Positions 1 through 6,886 of a DNA stretch of 9,779 bases are shown piece by piece. Each line of letters starts with the position of its first letter. Within the stretch, counting starts at the first letter, position 1. The position numbers were made by a program, and so were the translations under genes. Below the pieces are notes generated by a model. It was not told the DNA's origin, ran no database searches, and worked only from the letters and a program-made list of their open reading frames with translations. The stretch is from JBHEKP01 sp041859375 (GTDB lineage: Bacteria > Hydrogenedentota > Hydrogenedentia > Hydrogenedentales > CAITNO01): NCBI GenBank assembly GCA_041859375.1, contig JBHEKP010000057.1:1-9779 (forward strand), written 5' to 3'.

Positions 1-1058
1 CCGGGGATGCGGCCGATGGCGCGGATGCGGGCTTTCATGCAGCCGTGGCAGTCGCGGGCGCTTTCCTGGATGCAGGCCTTTGCGGGGTAGATTTCGTAAA
101 GCTGGCGGTACTTGGGCGGGGTGAGGTTGGGCATGACGATGTTCGCGCCGCGCCGCAGGCCCAGCTCCCTGCCCTGCGCCAGGTTGAGCGTGGCCAGGGC
201 GGTGGTGCTGGGGATGTTCGCCTGGGGGCAGACGAGCCGGGTGAGGGCGACGACCTTGTAGGTCATGGCCTCGCTGTTGGGCGTCTGATCGCCGGGCGGC
301 GCGGGCATGGGCAGCAGGCCCTGCGGGCCGTCCTCCATGGCGGCCTCGTTGCGCGCCAGCGGGGTGTCCGGATGGGAGATGTAGGGCCCGACGCCGATCA
401 TGTCCAGATCCAGGGCGCGGAAGGTGTCAATATCCCTTGCGAGCATGGCGTAAGTCTGTCCGGGGATGCCGATCATGACGCCGCTTCCCGCCTCATAGCC
501 GAGTTCGCGCAGCCGCCGGAGCATGGCAATGCGGTCGGAGAGGGTTCGGCCCGGTCCGGGGGGGTGGATCATGGCGTAGAGCCGGGGGTCGGAGGTTTCA
601 AAGCGGAGCAGGTAGCGGTCCGCGCCCGCTTCGCGCCAGGCGGCGAGGTCCCCGTCGGGGCGCTCGCCCAGGCTCAGGGTCACCGCCAGCCCGGTTTCCG
701 CCTTGACGGCGCGCACCAGTCCCGCCACCCAGTCGCGGGTGACGCCGTAGTCCTCGCCCGCCTGCATCACCACGGTGCCGTAGCCGAAGTCGCGGGCCTG
801 CCGGGCGCATTCGAGGATTTCGTCCCCCGTCATGCGGTACCGTTCCAGGCCCCGGTTGTCGGCGCGGATGCCGCAGTAGCCGCAGAGGCGGCAGCAGTGG
901 TTGGAGATTTCAATCAGCCCCCGGAGGTGCACCTGGTCGCCCACGTTTTCGCGGCGCGCCGAGTCGGCGGCCAGCCACAGCTCCTCCAGCCGCGCGGGGT
1001 CCTCCTCGCGCAGCCATTTTTCCAGGGCCTGGGCGTCCTTCAGTTCTTCCGGGTTCAT
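1..1058 (-). CDS. hydE: [FeFe]-hydrogenase H-cluster maturase HydE, radical SAM (3' end cut by window edge)
   Basis: HydE is a cytoplasmic radical-SAM enzyme that, with HydF and HydG, builds the H-cluster of [FeFe]-hydrogenase. The visible 352 residues carry the radical-SAM triad C55-x3-C59-x2-C62 (in NHCCRLCGYC), the GSGVMIGIPGQT motif (191-202), ISHPDTPL (227-234) and GANIVMPNLTP (304-314). Cysteines C329, C337 and C340 have the same +8/+3 spacing as the accessory FeS-cluster cysteines of Thermotoga HydE. Family length is about 350 residues and the frame is still open at base 1, so only a few residues should be missing. The ATG at 1058-1056 overlaps the mrpG stop in ATGA. Only a GGG lies upstream (1066-1068), so translation probably depends on mrpG. 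Biotin synthase and PylB are related, but the set of motifs favours HydE. Confidence 0.94.
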   Translation of the reverse strand, partial: MNPEELKDAQALEKWLREEDPARLEELWLAADSARRENVGDQVHLRGLIEISNHCCRLCGYCGIRADNRGLERYRMTGDEILECARQARDFGYGTVVMQAGEDYGVTRDWVAGLVRAVKAETGLAVTLSLGERPDGDLAAWREAGADRYLLRFETSDPRLYAMIHPPGPGRTLSDRIAMLRRLRELGYEAGSGVMIGIPGQTYAMLARDIDTFRALDLDMIGVGPYISHPDTPLARNEAAMEDGPQGLLPMPAPPGDQTPNSEAMTYKVVALTRLVCPQANIPSTTALATLNLAQGRELGLRRGANIVMPNLTPPKYRQLYEIYPAKACIQESARDCHGCMKARIRAIGRIP

Positions 1059-1450
1059 TGCGGTTCCCGACCGGTGTTGTTTCCGTCCCCGTCCGCGCCC
1101 CCGCCGGGGGCGCCGGTTATTGTGTCATACCTGCCGCGCAGCTCGTCAACCACCGTGTTCCCCCAAAGCGGCGTGCCCACCCGGTAGGCCGCGCGGGCGA
1201 TGAGGTGCGCCGCCACCGGCGCGGTGAGGAAAAGGAACAGGATCACGAGCAGGGCCTGTATGGCCACGCCGAAGTCCTGGAAATGCACGGCGATGGCGAG
1301 GATCATGCCGGACACGCCCAGCGTGCCGCTTTTGGTGGCGGCGTGCATGCGGATGAACAGGTCGGGCATGCGCACGATGCCCAGCGCGGCCAGGAACATG
1401 AAGGCCGCCCCGGAAAGCATGAGCGCGGCGGTGATGATGTCGTTAATCAT
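1055..1450 (-). CDS. mrpG: Na+/H+ antiporter Mrp complex subunit G
   Basis: This is a small membrane subunit (131 residues) of the multisubunit Mrp (Mnh/Pha) cation/proton antiporter. Three hydrophobic segments lie at about 5-26, 44-60 and 62-86. The family signature is clear at residues 27-45: RMPDLFIRMH followed by AATKSGTLG. After about residue 104 the protein becomes a hydrophilic, Gly/Asp-rich tail, which is poorly conserved in the family. The ATG at 1450 lies inside the end of mrpF (8-base overlap) and is preceded by a G5 tract ending 6 nt upstream. An in-frame start further upstream would run back through mrpF and is not credible. The TGA overlaps the hydE ATG. MrpG is the normal last gene of a seven-gene Mrp operon, so hydE is an added gene. 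Confidence 0.93.
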   Translation of the reverse strand: MINDIITAALMLSGAAFMFLAALGIVRMPDLFIRMHAATKSGTLGVSGMILAIAVHFQDFGVAIQALLVILFLFLTAPVAAHLIARAAYRVGTPLWGNTVVDELRGRYDTITGAPGGGADGDGNNTGREPQ

Positions 1451-1709
1451 TGCCGTCCCCCTTTCCAACGTAGTAGGCGAAGGCCGTCGTGCCCAGGAAG
1501 GAAATAACCGAGAGGACGATGGCGTCGCGGATGTACACCGACTGGTGGGTCGCCACGGCATAGGCCGCGATGACGCCCACCACCAGCGTGCCGATGAGGT
1601 CCAGCGCCACAACCCGGTCGGGCAGGGAGGGCCCGCGCACCAGCCTGAAAAGGGCCAGCGCCAGCGAGACGCCCAGCACGGCCAGGGTGATTTCGGCCAC
1701 AATGGTCAT
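1443..1709 (-). CDS. mrpF: Na+/H+ antiporter Mrp complex subunit F
   Basis: At 88 residues this has the usual MrpF length, with three predicted membrane helices (about 3-24, 35-52 and 61-81). The conserved segment RGPSLPDRVVALDLIG spans residues 25-40 and carries the acidic residues D31 and D37 typical of the family. MrpF is needed for assembly or ion passage of the Mrp complex in the cytoplasmic membrane. The ATG overlaps the mrpE stop (ATGA, 1706-1709). GGAG lies 8 nt upstream (1718-1721). The TAA lies inside the beginning of mrpG. No unusual residues were noticed. Confidence 0.94.
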   Translation of the reverse strand: MTIVAEITLAVLGVSLALALFRLVRGPSLPDRVVALDLIGTLVVGVIAAYAVATHQSVYIRDAIVLSVISFLGTTAFAYYVGKGDGND

Positions 1710-2179
1710 CGCATCAGCTCCAGCAGCCGCCGCTCGCCGTCCTTCAGCGCGCTCCGCAGCTCTTCGGGGTCGTCAATAAACATGGCGTGGACGTACAGCG
1801 TCCGCCTGTCGCCCGAAATGTCCAGGGTCAGCGTGCCGGGCGTGAGCGTGATGAGGTTCGCGAAGAGGGTGATCTCCAGGGGGGTCGCGCAGTCCAGCGG
1901 CACGGCCACCACGCCCGGACGGGACATGTGGCGCGCCGTCAGCACGTCGTGGGCCACCCGCAGGTTGGAAACCGCCATCTCCCGGGCGAACCAGGCCAGA
2001 AACGCGGCGGCCTTCCAGGTCTTCTGGAAATAGGCCGCCCGCGCCGCGCCGGGCCGCTGAAGCATGAGCAGCGCCACATAGGCCAGCACAAAGCCCGCCG
2101 CCAGGTTGGCCGGGGTGACCGAGCCGGTCATGGCCGCCCAGATCAGGGCCAGCAGCACGTTCATCAGCAGCAGGTTCAT
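1706..2179 (-). CDS. mrpE: Na+/H+ antiporter Mrp complex subunit E
   Basis: MrpE (157 residues, normal length) is the subunit with a short membrane part and a cytoplasmic C-terminal domain. Hydrophobic stretches cover about residues 2-40, followed by an amphipathic region. The conserved block LFANLITLTPGTLTLD (105-120) and the following LYVHAMFIDDPEE (128-140) are diagnostic of the MnhE/PhaE family. The start codon overlaps the mrpD stop by ATGA (2176-2179). A G6 tract at 2186-2191 ends 6 nt before the ATG. Loss of MrpE reduces antiport in studied Bacillus systems; here it should be an ordinary complex member. Confidence 0.93.
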   Translation of the reverse strand: MNLLLMNVLLALIWAAMTGSVTPANLAAGFVLAYVALLMLQRPGAARAAYFQKTWKAAAFLAWFAREMAVSNLRVAHDVLTARHMSRPGVVAVPLDCATPLEITLFANLITLTPGTLTLDISGDRRTLYVHAMFIDDPEELRSALKDGERRLLELMR

Positions 2180-3675
2180 GGCGCGCCCCCCGTCACGGCC
2201 CGTATGTAGCCCGAGGGATCCGCGAGCTGCTCACCGGCGGCCATGGCCAGGCGGACGCAGGGCTCGGCGCACACGCCCATCAGCACAATCAGCACGGTGA
2301 TCACCGCCACGGGGGCCATCATGCCCCGCACCGCGCCCGTGTCCGCCGGGGACGGGGCCGGCGCGTCCGCCGGGGCCGCGCGCCAGAAGGCGTGGGACCA
2401 AATCTTTGTCATGGAATACAGCGTGAGCACCCCCACAAACAGGGCCAGCCCCGTTACGGTCCAGGCCTCCGCCCGCAGGCCCGCCACCACCAGCAGCAGC
2501 TTGCCCACAAACCCCGACAGGGGCGGCGCGCCCGCCAGCGACATGGCGGACACGAAAAAGCACAGGCTGATCCAGGGATGCGCCCTGAACAGGCCGCCCA
2601 TCCTTTTCAAATCATACTCCCCGGTGAGCCGGTGCGCCACGCCGCTGATCAGGAACAGGTTCGTCTTGGCGAGGATGTTGTGCGCGGTGAAAAAGACCGA
2701 GCCCGCCAGGGACAGCGGCGTGAAGATGCCCAGCCCCATGATGATGTAGCCAATCTGGCTGATGATGTGGAAGGCCAGGATGCGCCGCGTCTCGAAGTGC
2801 GCCGCCGCGCCGAGCACGCCGGTCAGCATGGTCAGTCCGCCGGCCGCCAGCAGCACGGCGTGGGTCAGGCCGGTCTCGTGGGTGAAAAGGAGCGTGAACA
2901 TCCGGATGAGCGCGTAGGCGCCCACCTTCGTGAGCAGCGCGCTGAACAGGGCCGTCACCGCCACGGGCGGCGTGTGGTAGGAGGCGGGCAGCCAGAAGAA
3001 CAGCGGGAACAGGGCCGCCTTCACGCCGAAGGCCGCCATGAACAGGAAGGCCAGCGTGGTGACCAGGCCCGGCGCGGGGTGCGCCGCCGCCTTCACCGCC
3101 AGGTCGGCCATGTTCAGCGTGCCGAACACGCCGAACAGGATGCCCGTGGCGGAGAGAAACAGCGCCGACGCGATGAGGTTGATGGTCACATACTTCACGC
3201 CGCCCTCAAGCTGCGCGCGGTCGCCGCCCAGCGCCATGAGCACGAACGACGCCATCAGCATCACCTCGAACCACACGTACAGGTTGAAGATGTCGCCCGT
3301 GAGGAAGGCGCCGCACACGCCCATGAGCAGCACGTGCGCAAAGGCGTGGTAGCCGAAGCGCTCCCGGCCCGCGTCAATGGCGAAAAGCGAGTAGAACACC
3401 ACCGCCAGGCCCATGAGCCCGGCCATGAACACCATCACCGCCGAGAACAAATCCGCCACCAGGGTGATGCCGAAGGGCGGCGGCCAGCCGCCGATCTGCA
3501 CCGCCGCGATGCCGCCGCGCCGCACCCCCGCGAGCAGCGCCGCGCCCGCGCAAAACAGCGCCGCCGCCCCCGCCAGCGAGATGGCCCGGCGCGCGCGGGG
3601 CATGCCCCGCGCCATGAGGCACAGCGCCGCCGTCAGCAGCGGAATCACCACGGGAAGCGCCAGCAGCGTGCTCAT
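2176..3675 (-). CDS. mrpD: Na+/H+ antiporter Mrp complex subunit D (NuoN/NuoL-like proton-pumping subunit)
   Basis: MrpD is one of the two large antiporter-like subunits, homologous to complex I NuoL/M/N, with about 14 membrane helices in 499 residues. The key residues are in place: E137 in NLYVWFEVML (131-140) and K219 in FGVKAALFPLFFWLP (216-230), matching the functionally important Glu and Lys of studied Bacillus MrpD proteins, including their numbering. H234 (SYHTPP), K250 (LLTKVGAYALIR) and K337 (HNILAKTNLF) continue the central polar axis. AGAPPLSGFVGK (381-392) is also typical. The Ala/Pro-rich loop at 432-447 is likely a linker before the last helix. The ATG overlaps the mrpC stop. 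A G8 tract (3682-3689) ends 6 nt upstream. Confidence 0.96.
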   Translation of the reverse strand: MSTLLALPVVIPLLTAALCLMARGMPRARRAISLAGAAALFCAGAALLAGVRRGGIAAVQIGGWPPPFGITLVADLFSAVMVFMAGLMGLAVVFYSLFAIDAGRERFGYHAFAHVLLMGVCGAFLTGDIFNLYVWFEVMLMASFVLMALGGDRAQLEGGVKYVTINLIASALFLSATGILFGVFGTLNMADLAVKAAAHPAPGLVTTLAFLFMAAFGVKAALFPLFFWLPASYHTPPVAVTALFSALLTKVGAYALIRMFTLLFTHETGLTHAVLLAAGGLTMLTGVLGAAAHFETRRILAFHIISQIGYIIMGLGIFTPLSLAGSVFFTAHNILAKTNLFLISGVAHRLTGEYDLKRMGGLFRAHPWISLCFFVSAMSLAGAPPLSGFVGKLLLVVAGLRAEAWTVTGLALFVGVLTLYSMTKIWSHAFWRAAPADAPAPSPADTGAVRGMMAPVAVITVLIVLMGVCAEPCVRLAMAAGEQLADPSGYIRAVTGGAP

Positions 3676-4016
3676 CGCTCGCCCCCCCCGAGATCGTCCA
3701 GATCGTCCAGCGCCGCCTCCTGGTGCGTGCGCCGTATCAGCGCCAGCATGAAGGCCAGCACCGAAAAACTGATCACAATCGCCGTCAGGATCAGCGCCTG
3801 CGGCACCGGGTCCGCCGCGCCCAGCGCCGCGTCCGCGCCCTCGGGCACCAGCGGCGCGCGGCCGCGCGTCAGCCCGCCCGCGGTGAATATGAGCAGGTTC
3901 GCGCCGTGCGCCAGGAGCGACAGGCCGATGATGAGCTTAACGATGTCCCTGCGCAGCATGAGGTACACCCCCGCCGCGTAGAGGCCGCCCACCACTATGG
4001 AGAAAACCAGTTCCAC
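3672..4016 (-). CDS. mrpC: Na+/H+ antiporter Mrp complex subunit C (NuoK-like)
   Basis: This 114-residue membrane protein resembles complex I subunit NuoK, with three helices (about 3-21, 28-48 and 73-93). Family motifs are GLSLLAHGANLLIF (31-44) and DPVPQALILTAIVISFS (69-85). The loop between helices 2 and 3 (48-68) is acidic and Ala-rich. The start is GTG at 4016-4014, supported by a strong AGGAG at 4022-4026 with 5-nt spacing; the mrpB stop TAG sits inside this ribosome-binding site. The C-terminus runs acidic (DDLDDL) and then Gly-rich, the glycine codons coinciding with the G8 tract used upstream of mrpD. It is an ordinary member of the complex. Confidence 0.94.
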   Translation of the reverse strand: MELVFSIVVGGLYAAGVYLMLRRDIVKLIIGLSLLAHGANLLIFTAGGLTRGRAPLVPEGADAALGAADPVPQALILTAIVISFSVLAFMLALIRRTHQEAALDDLDDLGGGER

Positions 4017-4021
4017 CCTGT

Positions 4022-4026
4022 CTCCT
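4022..4026 (-). promoter_or_regulatory. Ribosome-binding site of mrpC overlapping the mrpB stop
   Basis: AGGAG is placed 5 nt before a GTG codon at 4016. It decides this non-ATG start, since no ATG lies in frame nearby, and it shares bases with the TAG stop of mrpB (4025-4027). This is the only junction in the Mrp operon without coding overlap, and the only one with a canonical AGGAG. Confidence 0.75.
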
Positions 4027-4453
4027 ATCCCTTCCTTCCGTCCTCTTCGGCCATGGAAAATATAATCAGCGTCGCCACGCCCACCACGTCCAGGTACACC
4101 CCCGCGTCAAACAGCAGCGGCGTGCCCAGCGGCACTTTTCCAAACCCCGGCACGTGGATTTCCGTCCAGAGCCCGGTCATCAGTGGCAGGCCCAGCGCCA
4201 TTGACACAAGGGCGCTGCCCATCGCCACCAGCAGGCCCAGCCCGATGAGAAACTGCGGGTCAACCCGGAGCAGCCGCCGCGCCTCGGGCACGCTGAAGGC
4301 CAGCGCGTACAGCACAAACCCCGACGCCGCCATCAGTCCGCCGGTGAAGCCGCCGCCGGGCGCGTTGTGGCCGCTCAGCAGCAGAAACACCGAGAACAGC
4401 AGCAGTATCGGCTGCAGGTACAGGGTCGCCGCGCGCAGGATGATCGAGTTCAC
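4025..4453 (-). CDS. mrpB: Na+/H+ antiporter Mrp complex subunit B
   Basis: MrpB (142 residues, normal length) has four hydrophobic segments (about 10-27, 36-55, 68-88 and 117-135). The signatures are GHNAPGGGFTGGL (28-40) near the first helix and GTPLLFDAGVYLDVVGV (109-125) at the last one, both hallmarks of the MnhB/MbhF family. Its start is GTG at 4453-4451, overlapping the mrpA stop as GTGA (4450-4453). A G7 tract (4460-4466) ends 6 nt upstream. In this operon MrpB is a separate protein and is not fused to MrpA, as in the Bacillus-type ABCDEFG arrangement. Confidence 0.94.
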   Translation of the reverse strand: MNSIILRAATLYLQPILLLFSVFLLLSGHNAPGGGFTGGLMAASGFVLYALAFSVPEARRLLRVDPQFLIGLGLLVAMGSALVSMALGLPLMTGLWTEIHVPGFGKVPLGTPLLFDAGVYLDVVGVATLIIFSMAEEDGRKG

Positions 4454-6774
4454 CGGCCGCCCCCCCGTCCGGGGCGCAGCTTCAGCAGGGCGAAGGCCCC
4501 CGCCGCCGCCACGCCCAGCACCGTGATTTCGCCCATGGTGTCCAGCCCGCGGAAGTCCACAAGAATCACGTTCACCACGTTGCGCCCGTGCGCGAGATCA
4601 AGGCTGTGCCGGTTGAAATACTCCGATATGGGCGGAAATTGCAGTGTGTCCGCCGCCACCAGCGTGAGCGCCGTCATCAGCACGCCCACCCCTGCGGCCA
4701 CCGAAAAATCCCGGACCATGGAGGCGCGCCGCACCACCGCCCGGAATTCGGGCAGATGGTGGAAGGTGAGCACCATCAGGATGACCGTGAGCGTCTCGAT
4801 GACAAACTGGGTCATCGCCAGGTCCGGCGCGCCGTAAAGCACGAACACAAGGGAGATGCCGTAGCCCACCATGCCGAGCGCCGCCACCGCGGCCAGGCGC
4901 GTCCTCGAATGCACCGCCGCCGCGATGGAAACCGTGAGCAGCCCCGCGAGGCCGAGCTCGTAAAAGCGCAGGTGCGCCAGCGACTCCGCAAGGTGGCGCA
5001 GGAACACGCTGTTCAGCAGGTCCACGTGGGTGAGCAGCACCGGCCACGCCAGCAGCAGCACCGTGGACAGCACCATCAGCAGGTAATAGCGCAGCCGTCC
5101 GTTCTGCAGCACCCGCGTCTGCGCGCCCGCCGTGATTACCAGCGCGCGCAGCGCCCCGTCATAAAGCCGCTCCGCGTCCAGCGCCCCGGCCGGCACGGCC
5201 GGAAACGCCGTCACACGGCGCGCCGCCGTCCGGAACCGCCACAGCGCAAGGCCCAGCGCCACGGTCAGCACGCCCAGTCCGAGCGCGGGCGTGAAGCCGT
5301 GCCAGAGCACCAGACGGCCCGCCGAATCCCCGCCGCCCGCCGCCGCCACGGCCGGCCGCACGAGCCAGTCGTCCGCCAGCCCGGGCATGAGGCCCGCCGC
5401 CAGCGAGCAGACACCCAGCACCACCGGCCCCAGCCACAGCGCGGCGGAAACGCCGTGCGGCTTCCGGGGCGTGGCAACCGGCGCGCCGAAAAAGGGCTTC
5501 CAAACCGCCGCCGCCGCGGTAACCAGGAAAAACACCCCCGCCGCCACGGTGGCGGAGGCCGTGACAAGGGGGAGGGGGCCTCCAGTCGCGACACCGTAAA
5601 CGGCCTCCTTGGCGGCGAATCCGAAAAATGGAGGCAGCCCGGCCATTGACAGGGCGGCCACCGCCGCCGCCGCCGCGGTCAGGGGCATCGCGCCCGCCAG
5701 CCCGCCCAGGCGCGACACGTCGCGCTCGCCCGTCTCATGGTCAATGATGCCCGCCGTGAGAAACAGCGCGGCCTTGTACAGGGCGTGGGCAACCAGAAAG
5801 GCCGCAGCCGCGTGGAGCGCCCCGTCCCCGCCCAGGCCGATCAGCATGGTGAGCAGGCCCAGCGCGCCCACCGTGGACCAGGCCAGCAGCCGTTTCAGCA
5901 AATCCTGCCGCCACGCAAGCCAGGCGCCGACCAGCAGGGTGGCAAGGCCCACCGGCACCACAGCGCCCTGCCACGCCGCCGTCCCGCCCAGCACGGGCGA
6001 CATCCGCGCCAGCAGGTAGACGCCCGCCTTCACCATCGTGGAGGAGTGCAGGTACGCGCTCGCCGGGGTGGGCGCCGCCATGGCGCGGGGCAGCCAAAAA
6101 TGAAAGGGGAACTGCGCCGATTTGGTGAAGGCCCCCGCAAGCACCAGCGCCAGCGCCGGGAGGTACAGGGGGTGCGCCTTGACGGCGGCGGACCGCGCCG
6201 CCATCTCGGAGATCTCCGTGGTTCCCGAAGCGATGGAAAGAAGCACCAGGCCCGCCAGCAGGGCAAGACCACCCGCGCCTGTCACCAGCAGCGCCTGGAG
6301 GGCCGCCGCGCGGGCGTCCTCCTCCTCATGGTTGAACCCGATGAGCAGGTAGGACGCGATGCTGGTCAGCTCCCAAAAAACGAATAGTGTGTAAATGTTG
6401 TCGGACAGCACCACGCCGAGCATGGAGCCCATGAAAAGGAACAGGAACGCGTGCCAGCGTCCCAGTTGCGGGTGGCCTTTGAGGTATTCGCCGGAGTAAA
6501 GCACCACCAGCGCGCCAATGCCGCTGATGAGGAGGGCGAAGAGCAGCCCCAGCCCGTCCGCGTTGAAGCTGAGGTTCATCCCCAGGCTGGGCGCCCAGTC
6601 ACGGGCAAAGCGGAAAGGGCCCGTGACGGGCATGTCCGCCCGCAGGCGCAGGAAATAGAGGAACAGCCCGAAGGGCACCATTGCGAAGAACCAGGAAGAT
6701 CGCGCCCCCAGCAGGCGGTGCGCCGCAGGCGCGCCCGCCGCCGCCGCAAATCCCGCTGCCACAGCCGCAAACAT
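4450..6774 (-). CDS. mrpA: Na+/H+ antiporter Mrp complex subunit A (NuoL-like plus MbhD/MbhE-like C-terminal part)
   Basis: MrpA is the largest Mrp subunit (774 residues; family about 770-800). It joins a NuoL-like antiporter module to a C-terminal MbhD/MbhE-like part. Numbered from the TTG one codon upstream, E136 sits in LFVFWELTS, K219 in FTKSAQFPFHFWLP, H244 and K250 in YLHSSTMVKAGVYLLAR, and K335 in HALYKAALFL, giving the polar axis thought to carry protons. The C-terminal part shows GAPDLAMTQFVIETLTV (649-665) and NVVNVILVDFRGLDTMGE (733-750), which separate MrpA from MrpD and NuoL. The start is ATG 6774 or TTG 6777; GGGAG lies 14 or 11 nt upstream respectively. I favour ATG, with low certainty. 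As first gene, its expression should set that of the whole operon. Confidence 0.96.
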   Translation of the reverse strand: MFAAVAAGFAAAAGAPAAHRLLGARSSWFFAMVPFGLFLYFLRLRADMPVTGPFRFARDWAPSLGMNLSFNADGLGLLFALLISGIGALVVLYSGEYLKGHPQLGRWHAFLFLFMGSMLGVVLSDNIYTLFVFWELTSIASYLLIGFNHEEEDARAAALQALLVTGAGGLALLAGLVLLSIASGTTEISEMAARSAAVKAHPLYLPALALVLAGAFTKSAQFPFHFWLPRAMAAPTPASAYLHSSTMVKAGVYLLARMSPVLGGTAAWQGAVVPVGLATLLVGAWLAWRQDLLKRLLAWSTVGALGLLTMLIGLGGDGALHAAAAFLVAHALYKAALFLTAGIIDHETGERDVSRLGGLAGAMPLTAAAAAVAALSMAGLPPFFGFAAKEAVYGVATGGPLPLVTASATVAAGVFFLVTAAAAVWKPFFGAPVATPRKPHGVSAALWLGPVVLGVCSLAAGLMPGLADDWLVRPAVAAAGGGDSAGRLVLWHGFTPALGLGVLTVALGLALWRFRTAARRVTAFPAVPAGALDAERLYDGALRALVITAGAQTRVLQNGRLRYYLLMVLSTVLLLAWPVLLTHVDLLNSVFLRHLAESLAHLRFYELGLAGLLTVSIAAAVHSRTRLAAVAALGMVGYGISLVFVLYGAPDLAMTQFVIETLTVILMVLTFHHLPEFRAVVRRASMVRDFSVAAGVGVLMTALTLVAADTLQFPPISEYFNRHSLDLAHGRNVVNVILVDFRGLDTMGEITVLGVAAAGAFALLKLRPGRGGGR

Positions 6775-6886
6775 CAATCTGAAACGTGCTCCCGGTGCCT
6801 GTTTATCGCGAAGACACAGCGTCCCCGGCCCAGTATTTATAAGACAGGCCGGGTCCCCTGATTATTCCCCCGCAAAGGCGGCTGCG
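6775..6886. other. Gap between lacI and mrpA with inverted repeat and possible promoter
   Basis: This 112-nt gap holds a perfect 7-bp inverted repeat, CCCGGCC at 6824-6830 and GGCCGGG at 6847-6853, around an AT-rich 16-nt loop. On the minus strand the loop contains TATAAA (6841-6836), a good -10 element about 60 nt before mrpA, but the -35 position (TAATCA) is poor. No U-tract follows the repeat in either direction, so it is not an intrinsic terminator. It could be an operator around an mrp promoter, or simply a hairpin in a lacI-mrp read-through transcript. I cannot tell which. Confidence 0.35.

Noticed and set aside
45..1187. Plus-strand open frame of 380 codons opposite hydE
   Set aside because: The opposite strand encodes a clear HydE with all its motifs. 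This frame has low-complexity Ala/Gly/Val composition and no recognisable domain.
2392..3981. Very long plus-strand open frame (529 codons) antisense to mrpD and mrpC
   Set aside because: It is rich in Arg, Gln, His and Gly with no hydrophobic pattern or motif, and lies opposite well-defined Mrp genes. It is a by-product of high third-position GC.
6780..6789. TGAAACGTGC as a LacI-type operator near the mrpA start
   Set aside because: Only the left half matches a GAAACG-type operator; the right half is not symmetric.
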